From: Trichomonas vaginalis G3
Taxonomy: Eukaryota; Parabasalia; Trichomonadida; Trichomonadidae
Assembly: GCF_026262505.1 (NCBI RefSeq)
Contig: NC_067206.1
Coordinates: forward strand, 29,031,896 to 29,095,895
Length of the DNA: 64,000 nt
Direction: 5' to 3'
Both the position numbers and the translations under genes were made by a program. The notes beneath the pieces are model-generated. The model made no database searches. It was not told the DNA's origin and worked only from the letters and a program-made list of their open reading frames with translations. Shown piece by piece: positions 39,009 to 50,688 of this stretch (its first letter is position 1; every line of letters starts with the position of its first letter).

Positions 39009-40614
39009 ATGTACGCCGCTCAGAATATAACGCCAACAGTTTTGGATGCCATGAACGGAAATGTTTCCGAATGGTATAACGAATGCGACAATGCCATTAG
39101 AAGGTCAGAAATAGTTCCTGGAACTTACGAATATACAACTGCTGTTTCTTATGGAAACGTAGGTGAGTTTGGAGAAGGTTCTTCAACAACAGTAGATATT
39201 GCTTGCGACAGGTTTCATATTATTTCTATTGACAACTCTTTCTTATACGTGGAACAAGACATTGAAATAAAACCTTCTGCCAAGTTGTCTGACAAGAAAG
39301 GTTGCAATGGAATTTTCTATGTCGGATACCAATATGCTCCAGAAGTTTTCATGGGATATAAGATATATTCTAACTCTGACTTAGTTCAAACAGTAACATA
39401 GGCAAACTATGAATGGTTCGCTTTGAGAAACTCAGTACAACACAAGCTAGAGAACAAACAGACCAGTATGCCACCATTGAGAAAATAAGAAGACTTGACC
39501 CTAACGTTCCAGGAGTTTATGTTAACCTTTCTGGACAAACTGCAGCAGCAGTAACCAAAGTAAAACTGAAACTTAGAGTTCCTTTGTCATCTTTCCTCAT
39601 CTTCAGGTTTTTAAGATACTTGCCAAACTGGGCAGGAAAAATTTCTATCGAACTTACTCCAAGCAAAAATAACTTAGTCATTGCACCAACACAAGACCCA
39701 TTCACTATTACAGACGTAGAGGGAACAAATAAAACGTCATTCGCCGACTTTTGCAAAGACAAAGTTGACTTAGACTTTGGTTTCTCAAACTTCAACACTG
39801 AAGTAAACTATTATTTCAATGCTGCTGGAACTGCTTGGGACCCAGTTAAGTTCACATGCGAAAAATTTGAATGCAAGAGAATAGAAAGCAGACTTGCAGT
39901 CTATATGTTGGACCCAGATATTTCAAATGCTTTAGCTGCCAAATATATTGCAGTTCCACTTATGTTCCATATACACCAAATATCTGTCAAAGACTTTGCA
40001 GGTGAAGTTGGAAACCAAAGTGCTGACCCAGGTGCAAGAACAGATATTGCTTTAACAACTGCAATGAAACATGCAGATACTATGTTTGTACTGTTCAGAC
40101 GAACTATAAATGACTATTCTTGTTTCTACAACCCCGGTATTAAATATCATATAAACATAGATGGCAAATATTATCCAAGAGAAGAATATTCTACAGTTGA
40201 AGATATGAGGTCATACAACTTGACATTAGATGCTATGAACTTTAACAACAACTTCACAACAACCATTAACCCTGAAATGCAAAGTTCTATTATGCCATAT
40301 GTGAAAGTATGGACCCATACAGGAAGTCAAAAAACTCAATATACAAATGGAGACCGTTCAAACTTTTGGCTTGGCATTCCATTTGCTGACTCAGAAGACT
40401 TTATGGGTGGTATTTCAACTGTTGGTACAGTTCAAATACAATATACTGGTGACAGAGACGGTCCAGATGAATTGAAAGCAAAGAAGTTTACAAAACCAAT
40501 AGCACTTTTCACGGAAGATGCTCTTTTGAAGATTCGTTCGATGAAACCTGCTGGGCTCCTCAGATTGGCATAACGACAGCTTCCATCGAGCAGATTTTGG
40601 CAGCAGGTCAGTAA
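39009..40614 (+). pseudogene. major capsid protein, copy 1, broken
   Basis: Near-identical to the open copy at 48750-50357. About two breaks. Confidence 0.8.
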
Positions 40615-40926
40615 GTTGTTCTTGAACTGACTTCTTCCGTCAAATATTGACAGTACGCCAGTTTTGACATAATATTGTATTATAAACTTACCTTTAGAAA
40701 TATCTGTAAGTTTTGAAGTTATATTTTTGTCTGCTTCAAGAACTTTCACCATTTCAGTTATACCAACTTTCTTTGCTTTATGAAAATATTTTGGTTCAGC
40801 AAAGACTGCTATTCTATAACATTTTCCATTGTTTGTATAAAGAACTATTCTGTCAATGTATTTGTATTGTTTGTGTGTGTAAACTTTGTTTTGCTTCAAT
40901 TCGAAGAGATACTCAAATACGTCCAT
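40432..40926 (-). CDS. small Maverick B protein antisense to the capsid gene end, copy 1
   Basis: Begins MDVFEYLFELKQNKVYTHKQ. Corresponds to the 139-aa frame at 50251-50670; the N-terminal 115 residues agree and the tail differs. See that entry. Confidence 0.5.
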   Translation of the reverse strand: MDVFEYLFELKQNKVYTHKQYKYIDRIVLYTNNGKCYRIAVFAEPKYFHKAKKVGITEMVKVLEADKNITSKLTDISKGKFIIQYYVKTGVLSIFDGRSQFKNNLLTCCQNLLDGSCRYANLRSPAGFIERIFKRASSVKSAIGFVNFFAFNSSGPSLSPVYCI

Positions 40927-40944
40927 CTTTTTATTCTAAGTAAA

Positions 40945-41523
40945 ATGTCATTTCCGAAAAATAGAAGCGTAAGTGTTTCAAAAGGTTTAATGGCGGTGGC
41001 AGATGTGAAGTTAAATTCACCAACTCAAAAAAACAGTCAAAGTGTTATTGTCAATGTCAAAGACAGAGATGTTGAAGTGGGGAAACCATACGAAGACCAA
41101 GATGGTATAACAATTGTTCCTGTAAAAGAACCAACATATCCTGAAGTTAGCAGAGACTTAAGTTCTGTTGCAGATATTCGAAACGACTACCAACAACTGA
41201 AAGACAAACTTCAAACTCAGGAGAAGATTTGTCAAGCTTTAGGTATAATGTTAAACTTGGTCGAACACAACCCTGTAAAAGTGAACTCATATGTCATTGC
41301 ACCTCATGAAGTTTTGAAAGAACTATTGAAACTTTTGACAGAGGCAGACGATATAAACATCAAAGAAATAGAACCCGACGTTAGTTGCTGTGGTGTTTCA
41401 TATAATGTCATTGACAAGATATACGTTATGAAAGGAGGTGAAACGTTGAACTTAAAGTATAGTTTCCCAGACGTCATAAAAATATTTGACGACCACAACA
41501 TTTCATTAAAATTTATTTGCTAA
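40945..41523 (+). CDS. VSCCG-motif protein, copy 1, 192 aa
   Basis: Same protein as at 50689-51267, with one visible substitution (TQKNSQ instead of TQTNSQ). The start at 40945 is used because of the shared leader TTTTTATTCTAAGTAAAATG and its match to the other copies; a longer upstream extension is not supported. Confidence 0.65.
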   Translation: MSFPKNRSVSVSKGLMAVADVKLNSPTQKNSQSVIVNVKDRDVEVGKPYEDQDGITIVPVKEPTYPEVSRDLSSVADIRNDYQQLKDKLQTQEKICQALGIMLNLVEHNPVKVNSYVIAPHEVLKELLKLLTEADDINIKEIEPDVSCCGVSYNVIDKIYVMKGGETLNLKYSFPDVIKIFDDHNISLKFIC

Positions 41524-41527
41524 GTAA

Positions 41528-41728
41528 ATGGCAGAAGACATAGTGGTTTATACTATTACGACTAAAAACCCTGAGTCATATAATTCTATAACAACAAACT
41601 TACAAAGTCCTCAAGGACGATATTGTAAACTAACTTTAAACACAATGACGACTAAAGCCTGTTTTGCTCTTTTGACACCAGAAGATTTTATTGTTGTGAA
41701 TGGTAAAAAATACTCCTTTGAAGATATA
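41528..41728 (+). pseudogene. penton-like gene, part left of the mariner, copy 1
   Basis: The 5' part of a beta-rich gene (MAEDIVVYTITTKNPESYNS) that is split by the mariner at the TA at 41727-41728. Its 3' part lies at 43022-43630. Confidence 0.6.
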
Positions 41729-43019
41729 GGGTGTCCAAAGGTGCGTTTAGCACAGCGCTCTATATGAGACTATTAAAGGAGATATATGCTGATTATAAAT
41801 ATAATAAAAAATATGAATATATGTATATGATGAGTATGTTGTATTTTGGCGCCATGCCGGGATATAAAATGAATTTTGAGACAAGAGGCGGTTTCGCGGG
41901 AAATTTTGGCGGGATTTTTTTCATTTTTTTAATGAATCATAAAGAAAACATCCTCGCTCTTGCAAAAAAATGCAAAGACTGTAAAAAAATCTACGAGACA
42001 TTGGTAAAATGCTTCGGTATGGATGCTCCTAGCTATTCCACTGTAACGTATCATGTTAGGATGTATCACTTCATGAACAAAAAGGCGCCCATCATAAAAA
42101 TTAACAAAAAATCGCCGGATCAAAGAAAAATCAAAGCAATTCTTCAAGCGCTAGATGAAGACCCAAGAGCATCACTCAGAAGGATAGAGGATGACAAAGA
42201 TACACGTACAACAGTCAGTTATTATCTGCACAATTATTTGAACTACAAACTAGCGTATACACGTTGGGTTCCGCACAACCTTAATTCAGTTCAAAAAAAA
42301 TCTAGAGTCCAATCTTCGAAAGAGCTCCTCTCTATATTGGGGTGCGTATCAATCCAAGAAGTTTCGCTTTTTAGTAACAGGGGACGAGTCTTGGTTTCAA
42401 TATGCAACAGAAGCCAAAATCATGTGGATCCCGAAGGATGAAAATCCGCAAACATTCCGAAGAAAAAATTGACACACCAATGATGATGTTGTCGGTTTTT
42501 TGGGGCGTGAATGGCATCATCGCAATTGATATTCTTCAAAAACCTAATACGATGAATGCTCAGTATCTAATTGACAATGTTCTTACTCAATTATCAATTC
42601 TGATGAGTTTGAGAAATCCAAACAACAAAAACAAAAGTTTGCAATTCATTTTGATAATTCAAGAGTTCACAAAAGTCATAAGGTAATGAATTACTTGGTG
42701 GAAAACAATGTCAAAGTTGTTCCAAACCCAATTTATTCACCTGATATTGCACCCTCTGACTTTTATTTATTCGGCACGCTAAAAAAGAGAGCTGAAGGAC
42801 GCGAATTCGCGAGTCCAGATGATCTTGAAAATTTTGTAAGAGCAATTTGAGCAATTTTCTCATGATGATTTAAAGCGTGTCTTTCAAGCCTGGATCGATC
42901 GCTGCGAACGCGTGATTGAATCCAATGGTGATTATATTTAAATAAACTTTATATATATGTAACTTGTTTATTTCTATTCGCAGTATTCAGGTTTGTGCTA
43001 AACACACCTTTGGACACCC
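41729..43019 (+). mobile_element. mariner (Tvmar1-like), copy 1
   Basis: Ends GGGTGTCCAAAGGTGCGTTT and its inverted partner differ at one position in the first 26. TA duplicated on both sides (41727-41728, 43020-43021). 1291 bp. The transposase frame is interrupted by about five small length changes relative to copy 2 (near 42190, 42340, 42460, 42590 and 42840), so this copy is inactive as read. Confidence 0.85.
41938..42948 (+). pseudogene. mariner transposase, copy 1, broken
   Basis: The open parts match the intact copy at 51678-52694, including the N-terminal MNHKENILALAKK and the YSPDIAPSDFYLFG motif. Frame changes as given for the element. Confidence 0.8.
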
Positions 43020-43021
43020 TA

Positions 43022-43630
43022 TACTTACTCAGATATACCACCAACAGGTTTTGTTGACTTATTTAATACTTTAAGTACGGGTGTAACATGTGCTGCAACT
43101 AGAGCAGGTTTCATTATGTTTGGATGTCCGACTGAGTTACTATAAACAATATGAGCTATAATACAAAACTTATATCTGGTTTTTACTACCAACAGTTTTC
43201 TATAACAGGAAAAGGTGTCATACAAGGAATGTCTATTCCATTGACTTTAAGTACACCTATTTTATATATTGTTTCAAACTTAGGTTCAAAGTGTTATTCG
43301 AATGTCGACAGAAACTACTATGACCAAAAGATACTTATGCGTATAAATAACACATTCTCTGCTGGTTTGCCTATTGTTCATTCGAATGCAGAGTTTTCAG
43401 CTTTAGTAAAACTCAAACACTTTAGCAAACATAAACTTAACCTTAGTTGACGCAAACTTTGTTCCTGTAAAACTTTTATGTCTATGTATTTGTCAATGAC
43501 GGCAGAAAGTTTCGAATTGGAAGATGCGACTGGTGAAAGTATTGTATTACAAGAACAACTTCAACAACAAATAGCTCAAGAACAACAAATGCAACAAATA
43601 GCTCAAGAAACACAAATAGCTCAAGAATAA
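43022..43630 (+). pseudogene. penton-like gene, part right of the mariner, copy 1
   Basis: Counterpart of 52775-53384, ending in the IAQEQQ repeats. Broken, with about three breaks beside the mariner insertion. Confidence 0.55.
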
Positions 43631-43657
43631 AAAAATATTTTTTTTATTTTTAATAAA

Positions 43658-43819
43658 ATGTACAGAATAGATGTTTCAGATTTTTATGACTTCCAAGCGT
43701 TCAGAAATATGTGTCCATTTCGAGACTATAACAAAGCAGTCGAGAATTTGAAACGTTTAGTCATTTATGTCGACTCTGCCCCAGAATGTTATGTTATGAA
43801 AGAATGGTGTTGTGCATGA
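43658..43819 (+). CDS. 53-aa frame at the unit end, copy 1
   Basis: MYRIDVSDFYDFQAFRNMCP and onward to VMKEWCCA. The frame ends close to the unit junction and may be the start of a longer Maverick gene cut off when the cassette formed. Identical in copies 2 (53412-53573) and 3 (63162-63323). Confidence 0.4.
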   Translation: MYRIDVSDFYDFQAFRNMCPFRDYNKAVENLKRLVIYVDSAPECYVMKEWCCA

Positions 43820-44051
43820 AAATTCGGTTCACTTCACTTCTGATAAAAGTGACAAGTTTACATGGCAAAATAGTTTACATGGCAAAATATATAGGGTATT
43901 TTTTTTAAAAGTAGTTATCTTTATATATAAAAATAAAACTTTTGATATATTTGAGTAAATGAAAAAAAAAGGTATTGGGGCTTCCAGGGGCTGCGCCCCT
44001 TCTAGCCCCGAAGATGTTTAGTATAAAATGAAGTTTTTATTCGGAAAATTG

Positions 44052-44933
44052 TTAGTCTTCTGGTGTGAATTCGGAGGACTCTTCTTGGATAGAGTCTTGT
44101 ATTTCCTCCTCTTCTTCTTCTTCCTCCATTGCTTCTGGGAAGAAGCCTTCTTCTGGGTCGAAAACATTATATAATGTGTAATTGAATGACACATTATATC
44201 TTTGTTTGAGTTCGCTCCTGACAAAGAACTTAGTTCCAGGAATACAGAAGACTTCTGTGCGTTGGAAAAGCTGATGTCCTGGAACGAATTTGGCAATTAG
44301 AGACTTCTTTTTTCCGAATTGTTCAGGAGTTTCCATGACGACAGTAACAACATCTCCATCTGCGAGGTCTTGTTGTTGTTCGGAAAGGTAAAGAGCAATG
44401 ATATGAATGGTTGCTGCGTTGAATTCGAGAAAGTCGAATTCAAATTGTGTTGTCGTATAGCATTCAAACCATTTTGTACAGTTGTCTCCGAACTCGTCAA
44501 TGTATTCATCTTCGTCATATCCGTAACTAAAGACTTGGAATTCGGCAATTCTCTTGTCGAATGACCGTTGCATGTAACGAGGAAGATTTTGACGAACTTG
44601 GTATAAAGTTCTCAACATTATAAGCTTAGTAAATGTTGGAAAATACTGAACTAAGACATCGCTAAGCTCAATTGGACTTGGAATTGTCTTAGTAAGTTCA
44701 ATTGAACTAGCAATTGCTTTGTTCAGAACTTCACAGAACTGAGTATTGTATGTAGCGTCTGGTTGTGTGTTTTCTTCGGCGTCTTTGAGATATTTAGAGC
44801 AAATTTGTTGAAGAATTTCTCTTAATTCGCTGTTAGACTTTTTGGTGGTTATTCTAACAGCTGTGCCAGTTCTTGGAGGTTGTGGGGCTTTGGCTTTGGT
44901 TAGCGGTTGAGAATTGTTAATGTTGGCTTCCAT
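44052..44933 (-). CDS. acidic Maverick B protein, copy 2, 293 aa
   Basis: The start at 44933 (MEANINNSQPLTKAKAPQPP) is preferred over an upstream alternative because it begins after the AT-rich leader and matches the other copies. Basic, Pro-rich start; helical middle with two TLxxVRQNL-like stretches; YGYDEDEYIDEFGDNCTKWF; a beta-rich part (DGDVVTVVMETPEQFG) and a run of Glu near the end. Related to the divergent gene at 34381. Function unknown; transcribed away from the Myb-site region. Confidence 0.65.
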   Translation of the reverse strand: MEANINNSQPLTKAKAPQPPRTGTAVRITTKKSNSELREILQQICSKYLKDAEENTQPDATYNTQFCEVLNKAIASSIELTKTIPSPIELSDVLVQYFPTFTKLIMLRTLYQVRQNLPRYMQRSFDKRIAEFQVFSYGYDEDEYIDEFGDNCTKWFECYTTTQFEFDFLEFNAATIHIIALYLSEQQQDLADGDVVTVVMETPEQFGKKKSLIAKFVPGHQLFQRTEVFCIPGTKFFVRSELKQRYNVSFNYTLYNVFDPEEGFFPEAMEEEEEEEEIQDSIQEESSEFTPED

Positions 44934-44987
44934 TAGACAAAAATAAACTGTTTTTTTCGGACTACTCATAGAAAAGTTTAAAATAAA

Positions 44988-45170
44988 CCGTTTTCGTCAA
45001 CGGTAACCCCCTCTATTTTTTTTATTTTATTGAAAAGTCTCCGTTGGCAAACCGTTCCATCTCAAATATTGAATGAACTATAAACGTTTTTTGTTTTCTA
45101 TATATACTTTTTTGTCCAACGGTAAAACTTTTTACACAACGGTTTTGAGAGTCGTCGCCGTTGACTTTTT
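44988..45170. promoter_or_regulatory. divergent promoter region with Myb-type sites, copy 2
   Basis: Same AACGG cluster as at 35250-35430, between the starts at 44933 and 45405. The interval 44934-45404 contains no gene. Confidence 0.5.
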
Positions 45171-45404
45171 TGTAGAGCACTCAAAATAGTATAACTTTGT
45201 CCGGACAAGTAAGGGTCTATCGTCGCTACAGGAAAAGTTACAGGCGTTCCAAGGAAGTATACTTTGAGAAGCCTTTTCCCCTTATAGAATGAGAAGGACG
45301 GTTATTTTACAAAACTGACAACACTTTGACCGAGTAGTTTTTTGTGCTGAACAAAAAGTGTCATATAAACATCTGTCAAAAGCCGCTTTTTAACTTCACT
45401 TAAA

Positions 45405-48400
45405 ATGCCACGTAAGCTACGTAAGAATATACGTAAGAGGAAGAGAGCATTGAAACATCCAATAGTAAAACTAACACCACAACAACAGTTGCAACAACAA
45501 ATGCTGAATGACCCCACTATGTTGCAACAAATGTCAAGCAATCCTATGCTTTTAAACCGAGTTTCTTGGTGCACAGAGTGGAGGTTTAAGAGCGGCACTT
45601 TTAGCGAAAATGGCAGGCTATGGTGGAGCTGCAGACGGAACAGCATATAACCCTCAAAGTCAAATGAATTTGAGTTTACTCAAAAATCAAATATCAGATG
45701 TCAAAAAGTCAAACATAGACATACAGAAGCAAATAGGTGAAAACGAAAAGAAACTAGAATATGACAGACACACAAAGAAACTCAATGAGTTAAACGTAGA
45801 GAAAAAGAAGAAAGAAGAACAACTGAAAGAACTAAGTACAGAGGAATATGCGAAAAAAGTGTCAGAAAAAGCAACAGAAGTAGCAAAAATGGAACAAGAT
45901 GTCATAAATTTGAAAAACCATACTACTCGATATAAAGTACTGAAAGATGAAGAGATAAAACAAAAAGCCCTGAAGACATATATGGATAGCGATGAGTATA
46001 AAAAAGAAGTTGAAGCAAATGTAAAGGCAGAAAAACTTTTACAGTTGCAAAACCAAACCGTACAGTATGAAAACTTAGCACAAGAAAGTAAAAATAACGA
46101 CGCAGCCATGCAAAAGGCAATGAAAAGCGCAGAATATATAAAAGCTAACAATGACTGGTTAGATGCCCAAGCCAACGCTAAAGCAGCCCAACTTATAGGG
46201 TCAATAAGGACAAAAATACAAGCGGATGAAGACAGTTCAAATGAAGCTTTAATGAATGCTGACTTTAAGAACGCCTTCGAAGCTCTTCATAGTAAGGTGA
46301 AACTAGTGAACGACTTCTCATCTGGAAAGAAACTGAAGTCTGAAGGTTTCGACAACGAGTTAAGAGAAGTAGCACAAAATATGACGAAAATAACAGATGC
46401 AGCAACGAGACAGGCAGTTCAAAGTGCCTATGACGCCGTTAGAGCAACTGTTGTGGAAAGTCAAGAAAAAGAGTTACAACAGACCAAAACAGACCTAGTA
46501 AATGCTTTCTTAAAAACGAAAAGTCAGGTAGGACATTATGCTGCAGATGGAACATATGTGCCAGCTGGTGGAACTTATATACCACCAAACCCTCCAAGAG
46601 AAGCACCTGCACCAGGACTACCTAAAACATTTACATCGTCACATGGACACAGACACAAGCATGCACCAAAACCAACACAACAACCAACAGTTCAAAATCC
46701 AGCACAACAACAACAACCAGCACAACAACCACCTCCACAACCAGCACAGCAACCAACAGTTCAAAACCCTGCACAACAACAACCACAAACAGAGCAAGGA
46801 CATAAAAGAAGTAGAGAACAAGGAAACCAAGAATTCTTAAAAATGCTAAAGGAAGATTATGGTTACTCAGATACTCTTGACTTTAGTGACAGATATAAAG
46901 AAGCTATTAGAAAGTTCAAGGAAGGAAATACTGACCCGAACCTATTTAGCTTTATGGCTCAGCACCAAATGGGATATAATTTCAAACCTGGAAAATACAA
47001 GCTCGCTAAGGGATATGATTTAATAGCATATCATCCAAATGACATGACTGAATTTACTCCGAGATATTTGGTGTCAGAGCTAAATGACAATTCAACTCTC
47101 TTCATGAAACGCGTAAAAAATAGAGACGGAACGAAAGAAGAAAGGTTTATGAGTCCGGATGACTTAGATAGGGAACTTGTTAAAAACGGTCTCGGAATAT
47201 ATGAAATGCCAGCAGATGAGGTACAAGAAACTCCACAGGAAGAAGTTCAGATACAACCAGACATGGAAGAAATAGTTCAGCAACAACAGCTAGAAGAGCC
47301 TGAAGGAAACGAACAAGTCCCTCCTTTGGAAACTAACTTCACAGAACTAGATGAAGATTTGGAACAGCCGAAAAATCTTGACCCTCAACAAGAGTATGAG
47401 GTGAATATGGAATCTTTCCAAGAGTCTAAGAAAAATTCGGCTGACATAGTAGAAGAATATCGAAAAATGTTTGCCGACATACAAAAGACTCCAACACCAG
47501 ATGAAAATATTCAGCATAGAATGGAAGTACTGAAAGAAAATGTACGCAAATACAATAACCCTTTTTACTTACGACCATATAACGTTCAATCTTTGGCTGA
47601 ACTCGGTGAAAATAAAAGGTTAAATTTCAACAAAACATATAGAAATGAAACATTGTTTAAAGTTCATTCAGAACCTAACCAAGATGGAAACAAACCTACT
47701 TTTGTTTCTGCAGACTATGGAACTACAATGAGATGGGGTCATAAAGCTAACCCGGATAGGTGGTTCATAAACTTACAACCTCAATTCCAAGAAGTTGTAG
47801 ACGCAATGGAAGTGAATGGTGAACCAGATATAGCTGGTATTTTCAGCGCGGCTTTAATGCCATTGAAAGATATGAAACATGCAGATATTTTGAACCAGTA
47901 TGAAATGAACATGGCTGATGGAAATATAACACCTGACGTTCTAGAACATTTATCTCAAAGAACTACACAGAACCATAAAGATGGTATATTTGGTGAAGAG
48001 TTTAGAAAGAAAGTTAGGGATAGAGAAGGAAGAGAACCTATTGTACATGACCTTGCAAACGAAAGTTTACAAAATGTCATAAAAACTTACTTTGCAGACA
48101 ATGAAATGAGAAGGGATGAATATTTAAGAAAACTCAAATGGACAGTACCAAATGAAATGTTAGTATTGAAAAACATGTTCCTTGACAAAATAAAACCAAC
48201 TACAGAAATAAATGACGCAAGACTGAAACGTTGGGTAAAAGCTTTCCCATTCACAAAAGATATTATTGGTTACATGGAAAGAAAACCAGAATAGCTACAA
48301 AAACATATATTTGGAAACGAGCTTATTCCATATGGACAAGCTATATTTGAAGAGCTTGAACCGGAAACTCAGGAAAGAGTCATGCAAACAATACGCGAAG

Positions 48401-48717
48401 ACTCAAATACAAACTATGACAAACTCTTTCTAGGATATAGGTTACCTGAGATGGGCGACCAGAGCCCAAAGGCAAAAAGGACATGGGAAATTTACAACAT
48501 ACTAGGTGAACATGAGGCAAAGATGCAACAACTTGAAGCAGAGGGCAAGTTACCAAAAGCGACACCAAAGAAGAAGAGAAGAGTAGAACAAAGTGAAAGT
48601 AGTGAAGAAGTAACTTCATCTAGTGAAAGTAGTGGCAATGAAGGAAAAAGAAGAGTTAAAAACTCAGTCAGGAAGAAAGTAAAGCTTGGTCCGAGTGGGT
48701 TCTATTATGACACATAA
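45405..48717 (+). pseudogene. large coiled-coil Maverick B protein, copy 2, broken
   Basis: Best preserved copy. Order of parts: basic KLRKNIRKRKRALKHP; QMSSNPMLLNR; Gly-rich MAGYGGAADGTAYNPQ; coiled coil of about 250 residues (KLNELNVEKKKKEEQLKEL); Pro/Gln-rich linker with HGHRHKHAP; globular part (GYDLIAYHPNDMTEFTPRYL); acidic linker; a helical part (FINLQPQFQEVVDAMEV); and a basic tail (VRKKVKLGPSGFYYDT). About two breaks. Likely virion core or scaffold by position. Confidence 0.7.
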
Positions 48718-48749
48718 ATCCAACTATTCTATATTTTTACCCATATGAA

Positions 48750-50357
48750 ATGTACGCCGCTCAGAATATAACGCCAACAGTTTTGGATGCCATGAACGGA
48801 AATGTTTCCGAATGGTATAACGAATGCGACAATGCCATTAGAAGGTCAGAAATAGTTCCTGGAACTTACGAATATACAACTGCTGTTTCTTATGGAAACG
48901 TAGGTGAGTTTGGAGAAGGTTCTTCAACAACAGTAGATATTGCTTGCGACAGGTTTCATATTATTTCTATTGACAACTCTTTCTTATACGTGGAACAAGA
49001 CATTGAAATAAAACCTTCTGCCAAGTTGTCTGACAAGAAAGGTTGCAATGGAATTTTCTATGTCGGATACCAATATGCTCCAGAAGTTTTCATGGGATAT
49101 AAGATATATTCTAACTCTGACTTAGTTCAAACAGTAACATGGGCAAACTATGAATGGTTCGCTTTGAGAAACTCAGTACAACCACAAGCTAGAGAACAAA
49201 CAGACCAGTATGCCACCATTGAGAAAATAAGAAGACTTGACCCTAACGTTCCAGGAGTTTATGTTAACCTTTCTGGACAAACTGCAGCAGCAGTAACCAA
49301 AGTAAAACTGAAACTTAGAGTTCCTTTGTCATCTTTCCTCATCTTCAGGTTTTTAAGATACTTGCCAAACTGGGCAGGAAAAATTTCTATCGAACTTACT
49401 CCAAGCAAAAATAACTTAGTCATTGCACCAACACAAGACCCATTCACTATTACAGACGTAGAGGGAACAAATAAAACGTCATTCGCCGACTTTTGCAAAG
49501 ACAAAGTTGACTTAGACTTTGGTTTCTCAAACTTCAACACTGAAGTAAACTATTATTTCAATGCTGCTGGAACTGCTTGGGACCCAGTTAAGTTCACATG
49601 CGAAAAATTTGAATGCAAGAGAATAGAAAGCAGACTTGCAGTCTATATGTTGGACCCAGATATTTCAAATGCTTTAGCTGCCAAATATATTGCAGTTCCA
49701 CTTATGTTCCATATACACCAAATATCTGTCAAAGACTTTGCAGGTGAAGTTGGAAACCAAAGTGCTGACCCAGGTGCAAGAACGGATATTGCTTTAACAA
49801 CTGCAATGAAACATGCAGATACTATGTTTGTACTGTTCAGACGAACTATAAATGACTATTCTTGTTTCTACAACCCCGGTATTAAATATCATATAAACAT
49901 AGATGGCAAATATTATCCAAGAGAAGAATATTCTACAGTTGAAGATATGAGGTCATACAACTTGACATTAGATGCTATGAACTTTAACAACAACTTCACA
50001 ACAACCATTAACCCTGAAATGCAAAGTTCTATTATGCCATATGTGAAAGTATGGACCCATACAGGAAGTCAAAAAACTCAATATACAAATGGAGACCGTT
50101 CAAACTTTTGGCTTGGCATTCCATTTGCTGACTCAGAAGACTTTATGGGTGGTATTTCAACTGTTGGTACAGTTCAAATACAATATACTGGTGACAGAGA
50201 CGGTCCAGATGAATTGAAAGCAAAGAAGTTTACAAAACCAATAGCACTTTTCACGGAAGATGCTCTTTTGAAGATTCGTTCGATGAAACCTGCTGGGGCT
50301 CCTCAGATTGGCATAACGACAGCTTCCATCGAGCAGATTTTGGCAGCAGGTCAGTAA
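48750..50357 (+). CDS. major capsid protein of Maverick B, copy 2, 535 aa
   Basis: Double jelly-roll capsid protein, open throughout. First half: SFLIFRFLRYLPNWAGKISI and LVIAPTQDPFTI. The middle has long insertions (NFNTEVNYYFNAAGTAWDPV). The second half contains YIAVPLMFHIHQISVKDFAG and MFVLFRRTINDYSCFYNPGI. Size and layout agree with the Maverick A capsid (518 aa) although sequence identity is low. It follows the coiled-coil gene by 32 bp, and its leader is TACCCATATGAAATG. Confidence 0.8.
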   Translation: MYAAQNITPTVLDAMNGNVSEWYNECDNAIRRSEIVPGTYEYTTAVSYGNVGEFGEGSSTTVDIACDRFHIISIDNSFLYVEQDIEIKPSAKLSDKKGCNGIFYVGYQYAPEVFMGYKIYSNSDLVQTVTWANYEWFALRNSVQPQAREQTDQYATIEKIRRLDPNVPGVYVNLSGQTAAAVTKVKLKLRVPLSSFLIFRFLRYLPNWAGKISIELTPSKNNLVIAPTQDPFTITDVEGTNKTSFADFCKDKVDLDFGFSNFNTEVNYYFNAAGTAWDPVKFTCEKFECKRIESRLAVYMLDPDISNALAAKYIAVPLMFHIHQISVKDFAGEVGNQSADPGARTDIALTTAMKHADTMFVLFRRTINDYSCFYNPGIKYHINIDGKYYPREEYSTVEDMRSYNLTLDAMNFNNNFTTTINPEMQSSIMPYVKVWTHTGSQKTQYTNGDRSNFWLGIPFADSEDFMGGISTVGTVQIQYTGDRDGPDELKAKKFTKPIALFTEDALLKIRSMKPAGAPQIGITTASIEQILAAGQ

Positions 50358-50670
50358 GTTGTTCTTGAACTGACTTCTCTCCGTCAAATATTGACAGTAC
50401 GCCAGTTTTGACATAATATTGTATTATAAACTTACCTTTAGAAATATCTGTAAGTTTTGAAGTTATATTTTTGTCTGCTTCAAGAACTTTCACCATTTCA
50501 GTTATACCAACTTTCTTTGCTTTATGAAAATATTTTGGTTCAGCAAAGACTGCTATTCTATAACATTTTCCATTGTTTGTATAAAGAACTATTCTGTCAA
50601 TGTATTTGTATTGTTTGTGTGTGTAAACTTTGTTTTGCTTCAATTCGAAGAGATACTCAAATACGTCCAT
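50251..50670 (-). CDS. small Maverick B protein, copy 2, 139 aa
   Basis: Begins MDVFEYLFELKQNKVYTHKQ; an alpha/beta fold with RIVLYTNNGKCYRIAVFAEP and KGKFIIQYYVKTG; C-terminal part lies antisense to the last 100 bp of the capsid gene. The start is 18 nt from the divergent start at 50689. Function unknown. Confidence 0.55.
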   Translation of the reverse strand: MDVFEYLFELKQNKVYTHKQYKYIDRIVLYTNNGKCYRIAVFAEPKYFHKAKKVGITEMVKVLEADKNITSKLTDISKGKFIIQYYVKTGVLSIFDGEKSVQEQLTDLLPKSARWKLSLCQSEEPQQVSSNESSKEHLP

Positions 50671-50688
50671 CTTTTTATTCTAAGTAAA
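50671..50688. promoter_or_regulatory. 18-nt divergent start gap, copy 2
   Basis: CTTTTTATTCTAAGTAAA separates the two starts; the same gap occurs at 40927-40944 and 60421-60438, and a near match at 597-614. Confidence 0.5.

Larger units (their letters stand above)
34255..43976. mobile_element. Maverick B cassette, copy 1
   Basis: Structural part of a Maverick/Polinton: acidic protein, coiled-coil protein, major capsid protein, two small genes and a mariner-split penton-like gene. No polymerase, integrase, ATPase or terminal repeats. Broken, with about ten breaks. The left 970 bp differ from the other copies and carry two hairpin tags (GGCGC-GTT-GCGCC) at 34260-34290 and 34325-34355. Confidence 0.8.

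Noticed and set aside
45687-46175. 162-codon minus frame in the coiled-coil gene, present in all copies
   Set aside because: Phe/Ser/Cys-rich mirror of the Lys/Glu-rich coiled coil; no start signal.
50524-50688. 55-residue N-terminal extension of the VSCCG protein
   Set aside because: It lies antisense to the divergent 139-aa gene, is Phe/Cys/Val-rich, and the conserved leader supports the internal ATG.
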